Assembly: GCA_017538365.1 (NCBI GenBank)
Contig: JAFYIZ010000038.1
Location: 1 to 40,719 of the forward strand
Source of the DNA: a bacterium
GTDB lineage: Bacteria > UBP6 > UBA1177
Direction of reading: 5' to 3'
Length of the DNA stretch: 40,719 bases
Numbering within the stretch: position 1 is the stretch's first letter; the number at the start of each line of letters is the position of its first letter. This document shows, piece after piece, positions 7,255 to 16,425 of this stretch. The translations under genes and the position numbers were made by a program. The notes beneath the pieces were generated by a model. It saw only the letters and a list, made by a program, of their open reading frames with translations, did no database searches and was not told where the DNA came from.

Positions 7255-8271
7255 ATGACATCAACTGTCATTGTTGATGCTATGGGCGGGGACAACGCTC
7301 CAGTTGTTCCCGTTTTTTCATCTATAGAAGTTTGCACTGAGAATCCCGATATAAAAATTCTGCTTGTCGGTTCCGAAAGCGTGATAAAAGAGCAGATCGG
7401 AGAAGCTAAAATCCCAGAAAACCTTGAAATTATCGATGCAGTTGACAGCATAACAATGGATGATTCTCCTTCTGCGGCATTCCGCAGCAAAGGAAATTCT
7501 TCGATCCATATCGGCCTCGATCTTTTAGTCGAAGGAAAAGGCGATGCTTTTTTTTCAGCGGGAAATACCGGCGCAATCGTGACGGCGGCCTACTTCAAAA
7601 GCGGCGTAATTCCGAATATCACGAGGCCTGCTCTGGCAACAAGTTATCCTTCAGTTGACAAGCACAAACTCATAATTCTCGATTTGGGGGCAACAATAGA
7701 CCCGAAATCGGAAAATCTTTTTGATTTCGGTGTTTTGGGTGAAGCTTACCGCTTTTTTATGACGGGGCTTGAAGATTCAAGAATTTCGATTCTCAATGTC
7801 GGCACGGAAGAAAACAAAGGAAACAAAAAATTAGCTGAAGCCGCTGAAATGATTAAGGAATCTACGCTTAATTACAACGGCTTCATCGAAAGCAACATCC
7901 TTTTTTCGCACCCGGAAACAGATGTTGTCGTAACAGATGCCTTCACTGGAAACGTTGCTTTGAAAACGGTCGAAGGTTTGACCGAAACGATATCTCAGCT
8001 CATCAAAGCGAAGATCGCGCCGCAGCAGCTGCCTAAAATCCAGACTTTTCTTTTCAATAAAATTTTCGGTGAAGTTTTCAGAATGTTCCAGTACAACCTT
8101 TACGGAACGGCGTTTCTGCTCGGCATGAACCACTTCATCGGGATCGGTCACGGCAGAAGTGACAAAAAAGCATTCAAAAACGCAATTTTAAGGCTCAAAC
8201 GCTATTCCGAGCGCAATTTCACGAAAAAAATCGCCGACAGAGTTCAGGCCGTCAAAAAAAACCTTGAATAG
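7255..8271 (+). CDS. plsX: Phosphate acyltransferase PlsX
   Basis: The 338-aa protein converts acyl-ACP to acyl-phosphate for phospholipid synthesis and is a peripheral membrane enzyme. The N-terminal DAMGGDNAP motif, SAGNTGA, TEENKGN and the C-terminal IGHGRSD region are all characteristic. Length is normal (330-350). The ATG follows the rpmF stop by 6 bp with only a weak Shine-Dalgarno, suggesting translational coupling. The octamer-array hairpin just downstream may act as transcript end. Confidence 0.96.
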   Translation: MTSTVIVDAMGGDNAPVVPVFSSIEVCTENPDIKILLVGSESVIKEQIGEAKIPENLEIIDAVDSITMDDSPSAAFRSKGNSSIHIGLDLLVEGKGDAFFSAGNTGAIVTAAYFKSGVIPNITRPALATSYPSVDKHKLIILDLGATIDPKSENLFDFGVLGEAYRFFMTGLEDSRISILNVGTEENKGNKKLAEAAEMIKESTLNYNGFIESNILFSHPETDVVVTDAFTGNVALKTVEGLTETISQLIKAKIAPQQLPKIQTFLFNKIFGEVFRMFQYNLYGTAFLLGMNHFIGIGHGRSDKKAFKNAILRLKRYSERNFTKKIADRVQAVKKNLE

Positions 8272-8279
8272 TTTTCGTT

Positions 8280-8337
8280 GGCGGCGGTCGAGATTACGAG
8301 ATCACGAAATCTCGGGATAACGATCAGATTTGCCGCC
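8280..8337. repeat. Octamer array 3 in a GC-bracketed hairpin
   Basis: Four units in register at 8291-8322 read AGATTACG, AGATCACG, AAATCTCG and GGATAACG. GGCGGC (8280-8285) before and GCCGCC (8332-8337) after can pair, and inside them CGAGAT can pair with ATCTCG. It fills the gap between convergent plsX and the TraB-family gene. The element shares its unit type and its ACGAYCA tail with the arrays at 109-211. Confidence 0.7.
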
Positions 8338-8340
8338 GCT

Positions 8341-9534
8341 TTAAACCAAGAGTTTCATCAAAAACGGAAGTGCGGCAAAAGTTCCGATTGCACTTCCGAT
8401 CGAAGAAAAAAGCGAAACCAGAAGCGTGCGGGAGAGTTTGTTTTTCCACCATCCTTTGAGGTGCATCGTGTCCTGAGAGACGGTTTCAAGGTCGATGACG
8501 CGCGGTCTCACAAGGTAAAGCTGGACTAAACCGGTGACGATTCCGGCGCCGATAGTCGGATTGAGGCTTGTTATAGGTGCTGCAATAAATCCGGCTAAAA
8601 TCGTAAGCGGATGCCCTAAAGCGAGCGCGCAGCCGAGAGCCGAAAGCGTGCCGTTGATTACAACCCACCAGATCGCGGCTTCGAGCGTATCGGGAGTATT
8701 TCCGTTGAAAAATCCGTAAATGAACATTCCGATGATGAAAAGAGGAATTATCCACGGGATAAGTTTTGTTGCTGACGAACCTTTCGGAACAAAATTGATG
8801 TCATCGAGCACATCTTCTTCCGGTTTTTCCTCCTGCAAACGGCGCAAAATGCCGGGAACATGCGCCGCACCGACGACCGCGACAGTTTTTTCGCCTAAAT
8901 TCTGCGCAATATTTGCAGCAAGATAGCGGTCTCTTTCATCCAGAATCGTTCTTTTGAGCGAAGGAAATTCGTCCTGCATTTCACCGATTATCTGCATCAG
9001 CATGTCGCCTTTTTTCAGCTCTTCGATCGCCTTTTCATCGACATCTTTGTCGTCTCCGAAAAGCATTCCGGTGAAAAATTTCACCTTTTCTTTGAATGTC
9101 ATCGCGTTGATTGTCCGTTTCAGCGTCACGGAAATGTCTCGGTCTGCGTTCACAAGCTTGAGATCCTTCTCTTCCGCGAGTTCGATCGCCTTTTTGAATT
9201 CCGATCCCGGAGCCGAACCTGTTTTTTCGGCTATTTTCTTCTGATAGCCCGACATAATGAGCTGAACCGTAAAGAAGAGAACTTTTTTCTTTTTGAAAAT
9301 GTCGAAAATGTCGGTTTCTTCGTATTTTTTGCGGTTTTTGAGCACATCCATCCTGTTTTTGTCGAGTTCGACTGCTACGGTGTCGGGTTCAAATTCGTTT
9401 ATGCACTCTTCAACGAATTTCACGGAATCACCTGAAACGTGCGCCGTGCCTATGAGATAAAGCACTTTTCCGTCGTCGAAAGTTATTTTGTTAAGGTTTG
9501 TTTTAGGGGTTTCGATTGAAGAAACAGCAGACAT
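8341..9534 (-). CDS. TraB/PrgY-family membrane protein
   Basis: This 397-aa protein has a TraB/PrgY (TIKI/GumN-related) domain in the first ~245 residues followed by membrane helices (about 260-397). Signature motifs are GTAHVS at 29-34, AVELD, the ERDRYLA segment and VVGAAHVPGI. The family includes Enterococcus PrgY, which reduces endogenous pheromone activity, and predicted metalloproteases. The actual substrate is unknown for most bacterial members. A GAGAGGAT Shine-Dalgarno supports the start, and a promoter at 9567-9595 may serve it. It is convergent with plsX. Confidence 0.85.
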   Translation of the reverse strand: MSAVSSIETPKTNLNKITFDDGKVLYLIGTAHVSGDSVKFVEECINEFEPDTVAVELDKNRMDVLKNRKKYEETDIFDIFKKKKVLFFTVQLIMSGYQKKIAEKTGSAPGSEFKKAIELAEEKDLKLVNADRDISVTLKRTINAMTFKEKVKFFTGMLFGDDKDVDEKAIEELKKGDMLMQIIGEMQDEFPSLKRTILDERDRYLAANIAQNLGEKTVAVVGAAHVPGILRRLQEEKPEEDVLDDINFVPKGSSATKLIPWIIPLFIIGMFIYGFFNGNTPDTLEAAIWWVVINGTLSALGCALALGHPLTILAGFIAAPITSLNPTIGAGIVTGLVQLYLVRPRVIDLETVSQDTMHLKGWWKNKLSRTLLVSLFSSIGSAIGTFAALPFLMKLLV

Positions 9535-9566
9535 CTTATCCTCTCAAAATGACAAAAAAACGGCGT

Positions 9567-9595
9567 CTTATAGCACAAAGCCGCAGCAGCCGCAA
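9567..9595 (-). promoter_or_regulatory. Candidate promoter for the TraB-family gene
   Basis: On the minus strand TTGCGG and TATAAG are separated by exactly 17 bp, in the 67-bp gap between the kinase gene and the TraB-family gene. CGGC/GCCG with a following T run in the same gap could also act as a weak terminator for the kinase transcript, so the region may serve both roles. Confidence 0.45.
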
Positions 9596-9601
9596 AAAGT
9601 T

Positions 9602-12600
9602 TTAAAATTTTCCTTCTTCTTTGGCGATTTCTTCGCTCGTGAGGGTTTCCAGATAAAGGTCTTTAAGCTCCATACCGGCTTCCAGCTCCATTTTGCGGAG
9701 AAGTTTTGCCGGTGGAAGCTCGAGATCGGGTGCTTCGAGCGGATAGAACCTGATTTGTCCGCCGGTGCATATTCCGAGATAGTTTTTCCCGTGGACAAAA
9801 ACAAGAGAGGAAGGTTCTTTTTCGGTTGCAATGGTCAGGAAGAGCCTGTGTTCAGGCACGTTCCAGATCCTGACACCGTTATGAGCCGCTACGGTCGCCG
9901 CAAAAGTTCCGTCGTAAGAAACCGCAATCTTATCGGTTGCGTCAAATCTGCCGCTGAAATCCATTACCGAGTTGTCGTAAGTATCAATACGGCTTAAAGT
10001 TCCTTTGTCGAAACCTGCAAGAAGGGTCGAATCCGGCATGAATTCAAGGGCAACTGTCTTTCTTCCTTCGATTTTCACTTCACCGGAAACTGAAAAATCG
10101 GGTACTGAAAAAATCGTTATTGTACCGCCGCAGAGAACCGCAAGTTTTTTGCCGCCGGGTGAAAACACAGGTCTTACAGCGCTGTCGCGTACACATCTGC
10201 TGCTTTTGACTTCGTCTTTTTCAAACGAAACGAGAAGGATTTCCGTGTCGCCGCGGACTGCCGCATGGTCGCTGTCTGGCGAAAAGTCAACAGAGCGGAT
10301 TTCCTCTTTAAGTTCAATCTCCTTCTTTTCTTTACTTTCCCTATCATAGAGCCGCAGCATTGTTCCTTTTTCCGCGACAACCACGTACCTGCCGTATGAA
10401 GAAACTCCGGCATCGGCAACTTTAAAATCTTCTTTCTGTTCGAACAGAATTCCTTCATTTTTTGATACAACAGAAATTTTGTTACCGCTTAAGACAGCAA
10501 TTGCGCCCAAACCTTTTAGGAATGCAGCTTTTCTGATATCTTCAGAAGTAACGTCAAAGAGTCTTGTCACTTCCCTGCCGTGTCTTTTCCAAACACGAAG
10601 AAGTCCGTCTTCTCCGGCAGAAACAAGTTTGTCGTCTCCTACAAAAAATGCAGCACTGACTGCCGAATCGTGACCGTCAACAACAAAAAGCGGCTCAAGT
10701 TTCTCAGCATCCCACACTACGATCTTACCCTCTTTTGAAGCGGTTACGAAGTGAGTCGCATCTTTTTGGAAATGTATATCGGTGATGGCCGAATTCCTGA
10801 ATGTAAGAGTGTTAAGAAGTTCTTTTCTTTCAGTCGAGAAAACGGCTATTCTGCCGCTTTCAGTCCCTGAGAGAAGAGTTTTTCCGTCAGGTGAAAGAGC
10901 AAAAGCCGAAATTTTATCGTTTTCTTTTTGATACCATTTCAAAAACAGGTTTTCGAATTCAGACGAATTGCCGCCAAACGTCCTCCCGAAAGAGCTTTCA
11001 GCGGTTTTAGCCTGAATGTCTATAATAAAATTCTTATCTTCCGGAAGAGAAACTAAGACCTTTTTGTCATCATTGGAAAAAGCAAAATCAGAAACCCTGC
11101 CTTCGAGGTCGAATTTGTATATTTCGCTAAGTGCCGGAAAGTTGAAGAGAGTCACCGTTCCGTTGTCACATCCCGCAGCAATGATCTTTTCATCGTGAGA
11201 AAGTGCGGCGGAAGTAAGTTTGCAGCCTATTGAAATATCGCGTTCGAAAGTCGCTCCGCGGTGGAAATTCTTTATGTAGAACTTTGAAGCGGCACTTGAA
11301 AGCATCTCTTCGGTATCGCCGGAATGAGCCGAAAATCCGGGGCTGTATTCTGGGCTTTTTTTGTTCAGCGGGTTGTAGTACATCGCCGCAGCCGCATAAA
11401 TTCTGGATGCAATGTAACTTTTTTCACTGTCGAGCTTGTTTGATTTTTCGCTGAAAGCCTGCGCAGTGCGGTAGTTTGCCGTTATTTTGCCGCGCTCCGC
11501 ATCCTGACGCGCAATATTCGTTCTGTGGAAAGAAACGGAGATTTGCAGTACTGCCACAAAAGTTATCACAAAAATGAGAATACCCGCAATAAAAGCCGAC
11601 TTGTGATGGGCGGCCACGAATTTAAGACTTTCAAAAACCGAATAGTGGTAAACATCGACTTTCCTGCCGGACATATACGCCGAAAGATCGTCAAGCATCT
11701 CTCCGACCGAAGCGTAACGATTTTCCTTGCTCTTTGAAAGAGCCTTCTGAGCGATTGCAGCAAGCTCCGGAGGAATCTCTTTGTCTTTTTTAACGGCATT
11801 TTCGACATCCTCGTTAAGAACTTTTCTGATTATTTCGTCCGTCGTTTTCCCTGTAAAAGGCGTTTTGCCGGTCAGAATCTGGTAAAGTATCGCTCCCAGA
11901 GAATAAATGTCTGAAATTTCGTCTATCTCGCCAATATTGCCCTCGGCCTGCTCAGGCGGCATGTAGGAAGGAGTTCCGATTGCCTGACCCACGACGGTTT
12001 TTCCTATCTCTTCATCCTCGTGACGCACAAAAATCGTTTCAGCTGAGCCTTTTATCTTTGCAAGTCCCCAGTCGAGAACGACTGTCTCGCCGAATTCTCC
12101 GATCATAACGTTTGACGGCTTGAGATCGCGGTTGATGACACCTTTGCTGTGGGCGTATGCCACTGCGTTGCAGACGTGGTAAAAATGGGGAAGAAGCGAC
12201 AGCCTGTCAGAAACGTCGCCGCTCCTCTTTATCGCACTCAGCAGAGTCGTTCCCTTGACCAGACGCATCGTATAGTAGAACGAGCCGTCGGCGTGACATC
12301 CGATTTCGTAAACCGGAACTATCGAAGGGTGTTCCAGCCTTCCAGTTACTCTTGCCTCGCGCAGAAAGCGGTTTCTTATCGCCGTAACCTGCGGATCATC
12401 CGTTTTGGCAGGAGTTTTCGAAATGTCGGACAGGAGTTCTTTCATCGCGATTTTTCTGCCGACATGCCTGTCTAAAACAACAAGAATCCTGCCTGAACCA
12501 CCGCGTGCAAGTTCTTCGATCACTTCGTATCTGCCCGGCATTTCGTCGGTCACGGTTTTAAGTTTTTCCAGCTCAGGCTCACCGCTTTCTACAAGAAATT

Positions 12601-12619
12601 CAACGGTTTTATCACTCAT
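9602..12619 (-). CDS. Membrane Ser/Thr protein kinase with WD40 repeats
   Basis: A 1005-aa Hanks-type kinase. The kinase domain spans about 31-316: glycine loop ARGGSGR (38-44), Lys60, catalytic loop NRDLKPSN (163-170), DWG (183-185) in place of DFG, and GTPSYMPPEQ. The usual His of HRD is Asn163. One membrane helix (about 341-363) is followed by a short helical linker, then about a dozen WD40-like repeats to the C-terminus, predicted to be outside the cytoplasm. Such proteins probably sense an envelope signal or scaffold a complex. The ATG at 12619 was chosen because it overlaps the recC stop (ATGA) and is preceded by AAGGG. A longer frame from 12679 would lie wholly inside recC. Confidence 0.9.
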   Translation of the reverse strand: MSDKTVEFLVESGEPELEKLKTVTDEMPGRYEVIEELARGGSGRILVVLDRHVGRKIAMKELLSDISKTPAKTDDPQVTAIRNRFLREARVTGRLEHPSIVPVYEIGCHADGSFYYTMRLVKGTTLLSAIKRSGDVSDRLSLLPHFYHVCNAVAYAHSKGVINRDLKPSNVMIGEFGETVVLDWGLAKIKGSAETIFVRHEDEEIGKTVVGQAIGTPSYMPPEQAEGNIGEIDEISDIYSLGAILYQILTGKTPFTGKTTDEIIRKVLNEDVENAVKKDKEIPPELAAIAQKALSKSKENRYASVGEMLDDLSAYMSGRKVDVYHYSVFESLKFVAAHHKSAFIAGILIFVITFVAVLQISVSFHRTNIARQDAERGKITANYRTAQAFSEKSNKLDSEKSYIASRIYAAAAMYYNPLNKKSPEYSPGFSAHSGDTEEMLSSAASKFYIKNFHRGATFERDISIGCKLTSAALSHDEKIIAAGCDNGTVTLFNFPALSEIYKFDLEGRVSDFAFSNDDKKVLVSLPEDKNFIIDIQAKTAESSFGRTFGGNSSEFENLFLKWYQKENDKISAFALSPDGKTLLSGTESGRIAVFSTERKELLNTLTFRNSAITDIHFQKDATHFVTASKEGKIVVWDAEKLEPLFVVDGHDSAVSAAFFVGDDKLVSAGEDGLLRVWKRHGREVTRLFDVTSEDIRKAAFLKGLGAIAVLSGNKISVVSKNEGILFEQKEDFKVADAGVSSYGRYVVVAEKGTMLRLYDRESKEKKEIELKEEIRSVDFSPDSDHAAVRGDTEILLVSFEKDEVKSSRCVRDSAVRPVFSPGGKKLAVLCGGTITIFSVPDFSVSGEVKIEGRKTVALEFMPDSTLLAGFDKGTLSRIDTYDNSVMDFSGRFDATDKIAVSYDGTFAATVAAHNGVRIWNVPEHRLFLTIATEKEPSSLVFVHGKNYLGICTGGQIRFYPLEAPDLELPPAKLLRKMELEAGMELKDLYLETLTSEEIAKEEGKF

Positions 12620-15600
12620 TTGCCCTTTTTGTCCCTCGTTGATGAATAAAATTTCTTCAAAAGTACGCCTGTTTCCCAAACTTCCGCCACAGGGAATTCG
12701 CTCAAAAAATGCTCTTTATGCCTCAAGAACTGCTCAATGGCAATAAGAAGTTCCTGAGACATAAAAGAACGTTCTTCGTTTCTCTTCAGCCATTTTTCTT
12801 CAAAAAAAGATGCAACTCCCGCCGGAACATCATTCTCCTTTTTGCCTGCCGCTTTTACAATCAGATCCGGGTCAAAAAGCGGCATGTGCCTTTTCCCGAA
12901 TTTCCAAAGCTTCAAAAACGCAGCAAGATCACTCTTTGCAGCATCTTCGGATAATTTTGCCAAGACGAAAGTTTTGTCTGTAAAACATGACAGGGTATCG
13001 ACATTTATGCCTGCAGCATTTGCCGCGAGATGACGGATCACGGATTCAATCTGATACTTCGCTTTTGAACTTGAGGGATAAACAAGTATCATTCTGTCAG
13101 GCCGTTCTATATTTTTTATCCTTCCCTGCAGTTTTAACGACAAATTTTCAAAATCGAGCGAGATATCTTCAAAATCCAGATTTTTTCCCATTATATTTTC
13201 TGTCACAGCACCCAGATTCGAATCTGCCACCAAGCCTTTCAACTCCGCTTCACCGAAAGCTCCGAAAGGTATTTTGCCTTCATTTTTTATCCGGCGTATA
13301 AAAGCGTCATTCAATTTATCCGGATCATGAATACTCTGTGCCATGTCGATGTAGGTCTGACGGGTATTGTATGCAATCAGACCGTCGGAGAAGTCGAAAA
13401 GTTCTTCATCGCCGTTTTCATTTGAATCATCCGGCAAGGCGATTTTAAGAATTTTCGTAAGGTAGAATTTTATCGGATTTCTAAAGAACGAAACCAGTTT
13501 TTCAAGATCGGCATCTGTTTCGCTTTCCTGCTCCGTAACCCGCTCCGGTTCTGGGCGCGGCGCACTTTGTTCCACGTGAAACATTGCGGCTGCGAGCTTG
13601 AAATCCTTCTTCGAAAAAGTTCTGAAAACGCCGTCTTCTTTGAAGTATTCACCTGAAAACGGCTGAACCGGATATTTTGTTTCCAGTTCTTCAGCTTTCA
13701 CACCTGTTTTTGCCTCGATATATTTTTCTAAAATCTGTACAGGCATCGCCGCCCTGCGGTGTTTTTTGGAATCTTCGGAAAGATCTTTGGCTTCGTAACT
13801 TATGAAAAGTTTTTCGCGCGCAGAAACAATCGCTTCCGCGAAAAGATATTTGTCGTTGTCTCTCACGGAACGCGGCACAGAGGCTCCGGGCTCTTTTTTC
13901 TGCGTCAGATCGAACGCATACCTGTTTTCACTGCGCGGAAACTCGCCGTCTCCCATGCCGACAAGGTAAATAACCTTAAAAGGAAGCGCCCGCAGAGGTT
14001 TGAGCGAACAGAAATTCACTTTTGCCGACAAAAATCCTCTGCCGGAACGTTCTCTTCCGAGTTCGTCTTCAAGATACTCCAAAAGCACGTCAAAAGAGAG
14101 GCTGCCGGAGAATTTTCCCGCAGTTTCGGCAAAATCGTCGACTACACTTCTGATATAGCGTATCTCTTCGCGGGCACCGCTGTTGCCCGGGTCGCACACA
14201 AAAAAGAAATCGAGCATGCTTTCAAGCAGATTTTTAAATTCGGCAGGCGATTTTTCAGCTGAAAAAAGGAGTTTTGAATAACGGAAGAGCTCTTTTGCAA
14301 ACGCGATGAAACATGAAATATTCTCAAAATCCTCTTTGGAAACGGATTCCACCGGAAGAATATCCTCAAAACCTTCTCCGGTTTCAGAAAACGGCATAGC
14401 CTGACTCATCATAATCCTTGAAAGACCGAAATCCCATGTGTTGAGCCGTAAATCTCCGCTGTTTTCACCTCTCGAATCTGCATCAAGACCCCATTTTACG
14501 CCGCTTTTGTCAAGAAGTTTCTCGATATCGTCGAGAGATTTTTCGTCGACACCGAATTTCGCATAGACACACGGATTTCTGAAAACGGAAAGGACTTTCG
14601 ATTTTTCGTAATTCGAACTGCCGAGCTTCAATATTTCAAGAAAAGTTGCCGCAATTCTGCTTTCGCTCGAAAAAGTTCTGTCTGAAATCACCCACGGTAT
14701 AAAAGTTTTGTCTCCAGGATCAGTTCCGCCGAAAACAGCAGTGATATAAGGAACATAGTCGTTTATTTTCGGAGCCATCACCGCGACATCTTCAGGTTTC
14801 AGCTCACTGTTTTCTTTGAAAAGTTCAAGAAGATTGTCCTTTAAAACTTCGATTTCACGCATTTTGTCGCGGCAGGATATAATCTGAACAGAGTCGTCGT
14901 TTTCAACATTTTCCGGAGTTTCCAGATCATTCAGAATGTCGCGCTGAATCGAATTGAGAAGCGTATTTCCTTCCGGCGTTTCAAAATCGCTTTCATCGTT
15001 CAAGTCGCTTGTAAAATTCAGGAAGTCGAGTCCTGCAGCACAGAACCTTCCGAAAAAAGTGTCCGGCAGATCGTCAGCCGAAAGTTCCGGCGTTTCCCCA
15101 CTGTCAAAGCCGCCCTTTTTCTTCGAGAGCGAAAAATATTCTCTGCTCGGAGACATTGCGAAAAGATGAACCGGAAAAAGACGGGAAAGTTCCCTGAACA
15201 TACCGAGCTGATACTTGTTCATGATCGAAATGCCGAATAAAACAAGCGCGTCGGGATAATCGGGATTTTGCAGCGGCGCATTTCTGCATTTTTCTTTGAA
15301 AAGCTGCGAAAAACTCTGCATTCCGGCATTGTCAGCCTCTGCAAGTCTGCGGAATATTTCAAACTGCCACGACTCGTCGTAATCCAAACTTGTCTTTTTC
15401 CCTTCCTGCCATGACTTCATCATATTCGGACGATAGACGAAATACTGCTCAATCAGATCGGCGAGAATGCGGCTGAACCTGAATGCGCGAGCTTCGTTTC
15501 CACCGATATATTTTCCGATTGCCCCCGATTTTTCGTTTCTGAGCAGCGCATAAAGCGACCACTCGGCATTTTTTTTGTTGTAAACCGAATCAGCCGTTAT

Positions 15601-15855
15601 CCCGAAATATTTTTCGGCGAAATTTCTCAAAAAAACATCTGGCGAAACAAATTCGAAATTTGCAAAAACACCTGTGTCAGTTGCGGCTTTCAGCGTGAGC
15701 CAGCGGGCCATTCCGTCACTTTGAACAATGATGTTTTTCTTTTTCAGAGGCGCCTTTCCGGCAAGTTCTTTTATGATCGAAATCGCCGTTTTAAGAAATT
15801 TTTCATTTTCCAGCTTGTTGCTTTTATGGATCGTAAAATCGTAATTTCCGGACAT
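12616..15855 (-). CDS. recC: Exodeoxyribonuclease V gamma subunit RecC
   Basis: This 1079-aa protein is close to the usual RecC length (about 1100). The N-terminal IVQSDGMARWLTL motif, the DVAVMAPKINDYVPYI segment, and LPFKVIYLVGMGDGEFPR are typical of RecC, a catalytically inactive helicase-like subunit that recognises Chi in RecBCD. recB and recD are not in the window, so they would have to lie elsewhere. AAGGTG precedes the ATG. The stop codon overlaps the kinase start by 4 bp. Codons near residue 757 (FHVEQ) encode an exact parS palindrome. Confidence 0.88.
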   Translation of the reverse strand: MSGNYDFTIHKSNKLENEKFLKTAISIIKELAGKAPLKKKNIIVQSDGMARWLTLKAATDTGVFANFEFVSPDVFLRNFAEKYFGITADSVYNKKNAEWSLYALLRNEKSGAIGKYIGGNEARAFRFSRILADLIEQYFVYRPNMMKSWQEGKKTSLDYDESWQFEIFRRLAEADNAGMQSFSQLFKEKCRNAPLQNPDYPDALVLFGISIMNKYQLGMFRELSRLFPVHLFAMSPSREYFSLSKKKGGFDSGETPELSADDLPDTFFGRFCAAGLDFLNFTSDLNDESDFETPEGNTLLNSIQRDILNDLETPENVENDDSVQIISCRDKMREIEVLKDNLLELFKENSELKPEDVAVMAPKINDYVPYITAVFGGTDPGDKTFIPWVISDRTFSSESRIAATFLEILKLGSSNYEKSKVLSVFRNPCVYAKFGVDEKSLDDIEKLLDKSGVKWGLDADSRGENSGDLRLNTWDFGLSRIMMSQAMPFSETGEGFEDILPVESVSKEDFENISCFIAFAKELFRYSKLLFSAEKSPAEFKNLLESMLDFFFVCDPGNSGAREEIRYIRSVVDDFAETAGKFSGSLSFDVLLEYLEDELGRERSGRGFLSAKVNFCSLKPLRALPFKVIYLVGMGDGEFPRSENRYAFDLTQKKEPGASVPRSVRDNDKYLFAEAIVSAREKLFISYEAKDLSEDSKKHRRAAMPVQILEKYIEAKTGVKAEELETKYPVQPFSGEYFKEDGVFRTFSKKDFKLAAAMFHVEQSAPRPEPERVTEQESETDADLEKLVSFFRNPIKFYLTKILKIALPDDSNENGDEELFDFSDGLIAYNTRQTYIDMAQSIHDPDKLNDAFIRRIKNEGKIPFGAFGEAELKGLVADSNLGAVTENIMGKNLDFEDISLDFENLSLKLQGRIKNIERPDRMILVYPSSSKAKYQIESVIRHLAANAAGINVDTLSCFTDKTFVLAKLSEDAAKSDLAAFLKLWKFGKRHMPLFDPDLIVKAAGKKENDVPAGVASFFEEKWLKRNEERSFMSQELLIAIEQFLRHKEHFLSEFPVAEVWETGVLLKKFYSSTRDKKGK
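13568..13583. other. parS-like chromosome partition site 2
   Basis: TGTTCCACGTGAAACA fits the ParB-binding consensus TGTTYCACGTGAAACA exactly. On the coding strand of recC it is read as FHVEQ. With the site at 4051-4066 it is one of two in the window, which supports location near the origin of replication. Confidence 0.85.
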
Positions 15856-15863
15856 AAAGCACC

Positions 15864-16424
15864 TTAAACCGAAAGGTTTTCAAAGTTGGAAAAAATCTCC
15901 GCAATCTGTTTTTTAGCTTTGCAAAGTTCCTGAGCCACCTGAGCCCTGATGTCACCCTTGCCCATATCGGAAACAAGACGGATCGAGAAAAAATGCTTTT
16001 TAAATTCAACAGCCGTTTCGCGGAAGCGCAAAGTTTCCATCGTGTAGAGAAGCGGCATTTCAAGAAGGTCAGCCCAGTCGTATCCGTCGCCGGTGTAAAG
16101 TCTGTCATCGCCTGTTACCGCTGCTGTCGGAAGGTTGGTAAAACTCTGCGCCGAAGCAACTATTCCGCCGTTTAGATCGCAGAAAGTGGTACACTCGTAG
16201 ATGTTTCCGACAACGCCCTTCGAAACCGAAGCTGCCGTTCCGAATTCGCAGACACTCTTTATTTCCGGATATTCAGCTAGAACTTTGCCCAAAGCAAGAA
16301 CGCCGGCACTCCCCATTCCGGAACACAAAAGCATCATATTTTCGCTCTTTTTTGTAACGACACCCGTTGAAACCTTGATTGGGAAAGGGTTTTCATGCTT
16401 TAGCGGAAAAACGATAAGATTCAA
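15864..16424 (-). CDS. Nucleoside phosphorylase-like protein (MTA/SAH nucleosidase or futalosine hydrolase type)
   Basis: A 186-aa member of the purine nucleoside phosphorylase/hydrolase superfamily. Visible landmarks are CSGMGSAG near the N-terminus, EFGTAASVS, YTME with the ribose-binding Glu, and LVSDMGKGD with the base-binding Asp. It is shorter than MTA/SAH nucleosidase (about 230) and futalosine hydrolase (about 210-225), lacking part of the N-terminal strands, so the substrate is unclear. GGAGATTTGA before the ATG supports the start. It lies 1 bp after DUF4416 and 8 bp before recC in a dense minus-strand run. Confidence 0.7.
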   Translation of the reverse strand: MNLIVFPLKHENPFPIKVSTGVVTKKSENMMLLCSGMGSAGVLALGKVLAEYPEIKSVCEFGTAASVSKGVVGNIYECTTFCDLNGGIVASAQSFTNLPTAAVTGDDRLYTGDGYDWADLLEMPLLYTMETLRFRETAVEFKKHFFSIRLVSDMGKGDIRAQVAQELCKAKKQIAEIFSNFENLSV

Positions 16425-16425
16425 T

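Noticed and set aside
8280-8337. The repeat between plsX and the TraB-family gene as a CRISPR array
   Set aside because: Units are 8 bp with no spacers, unlike CRISPR repeats.
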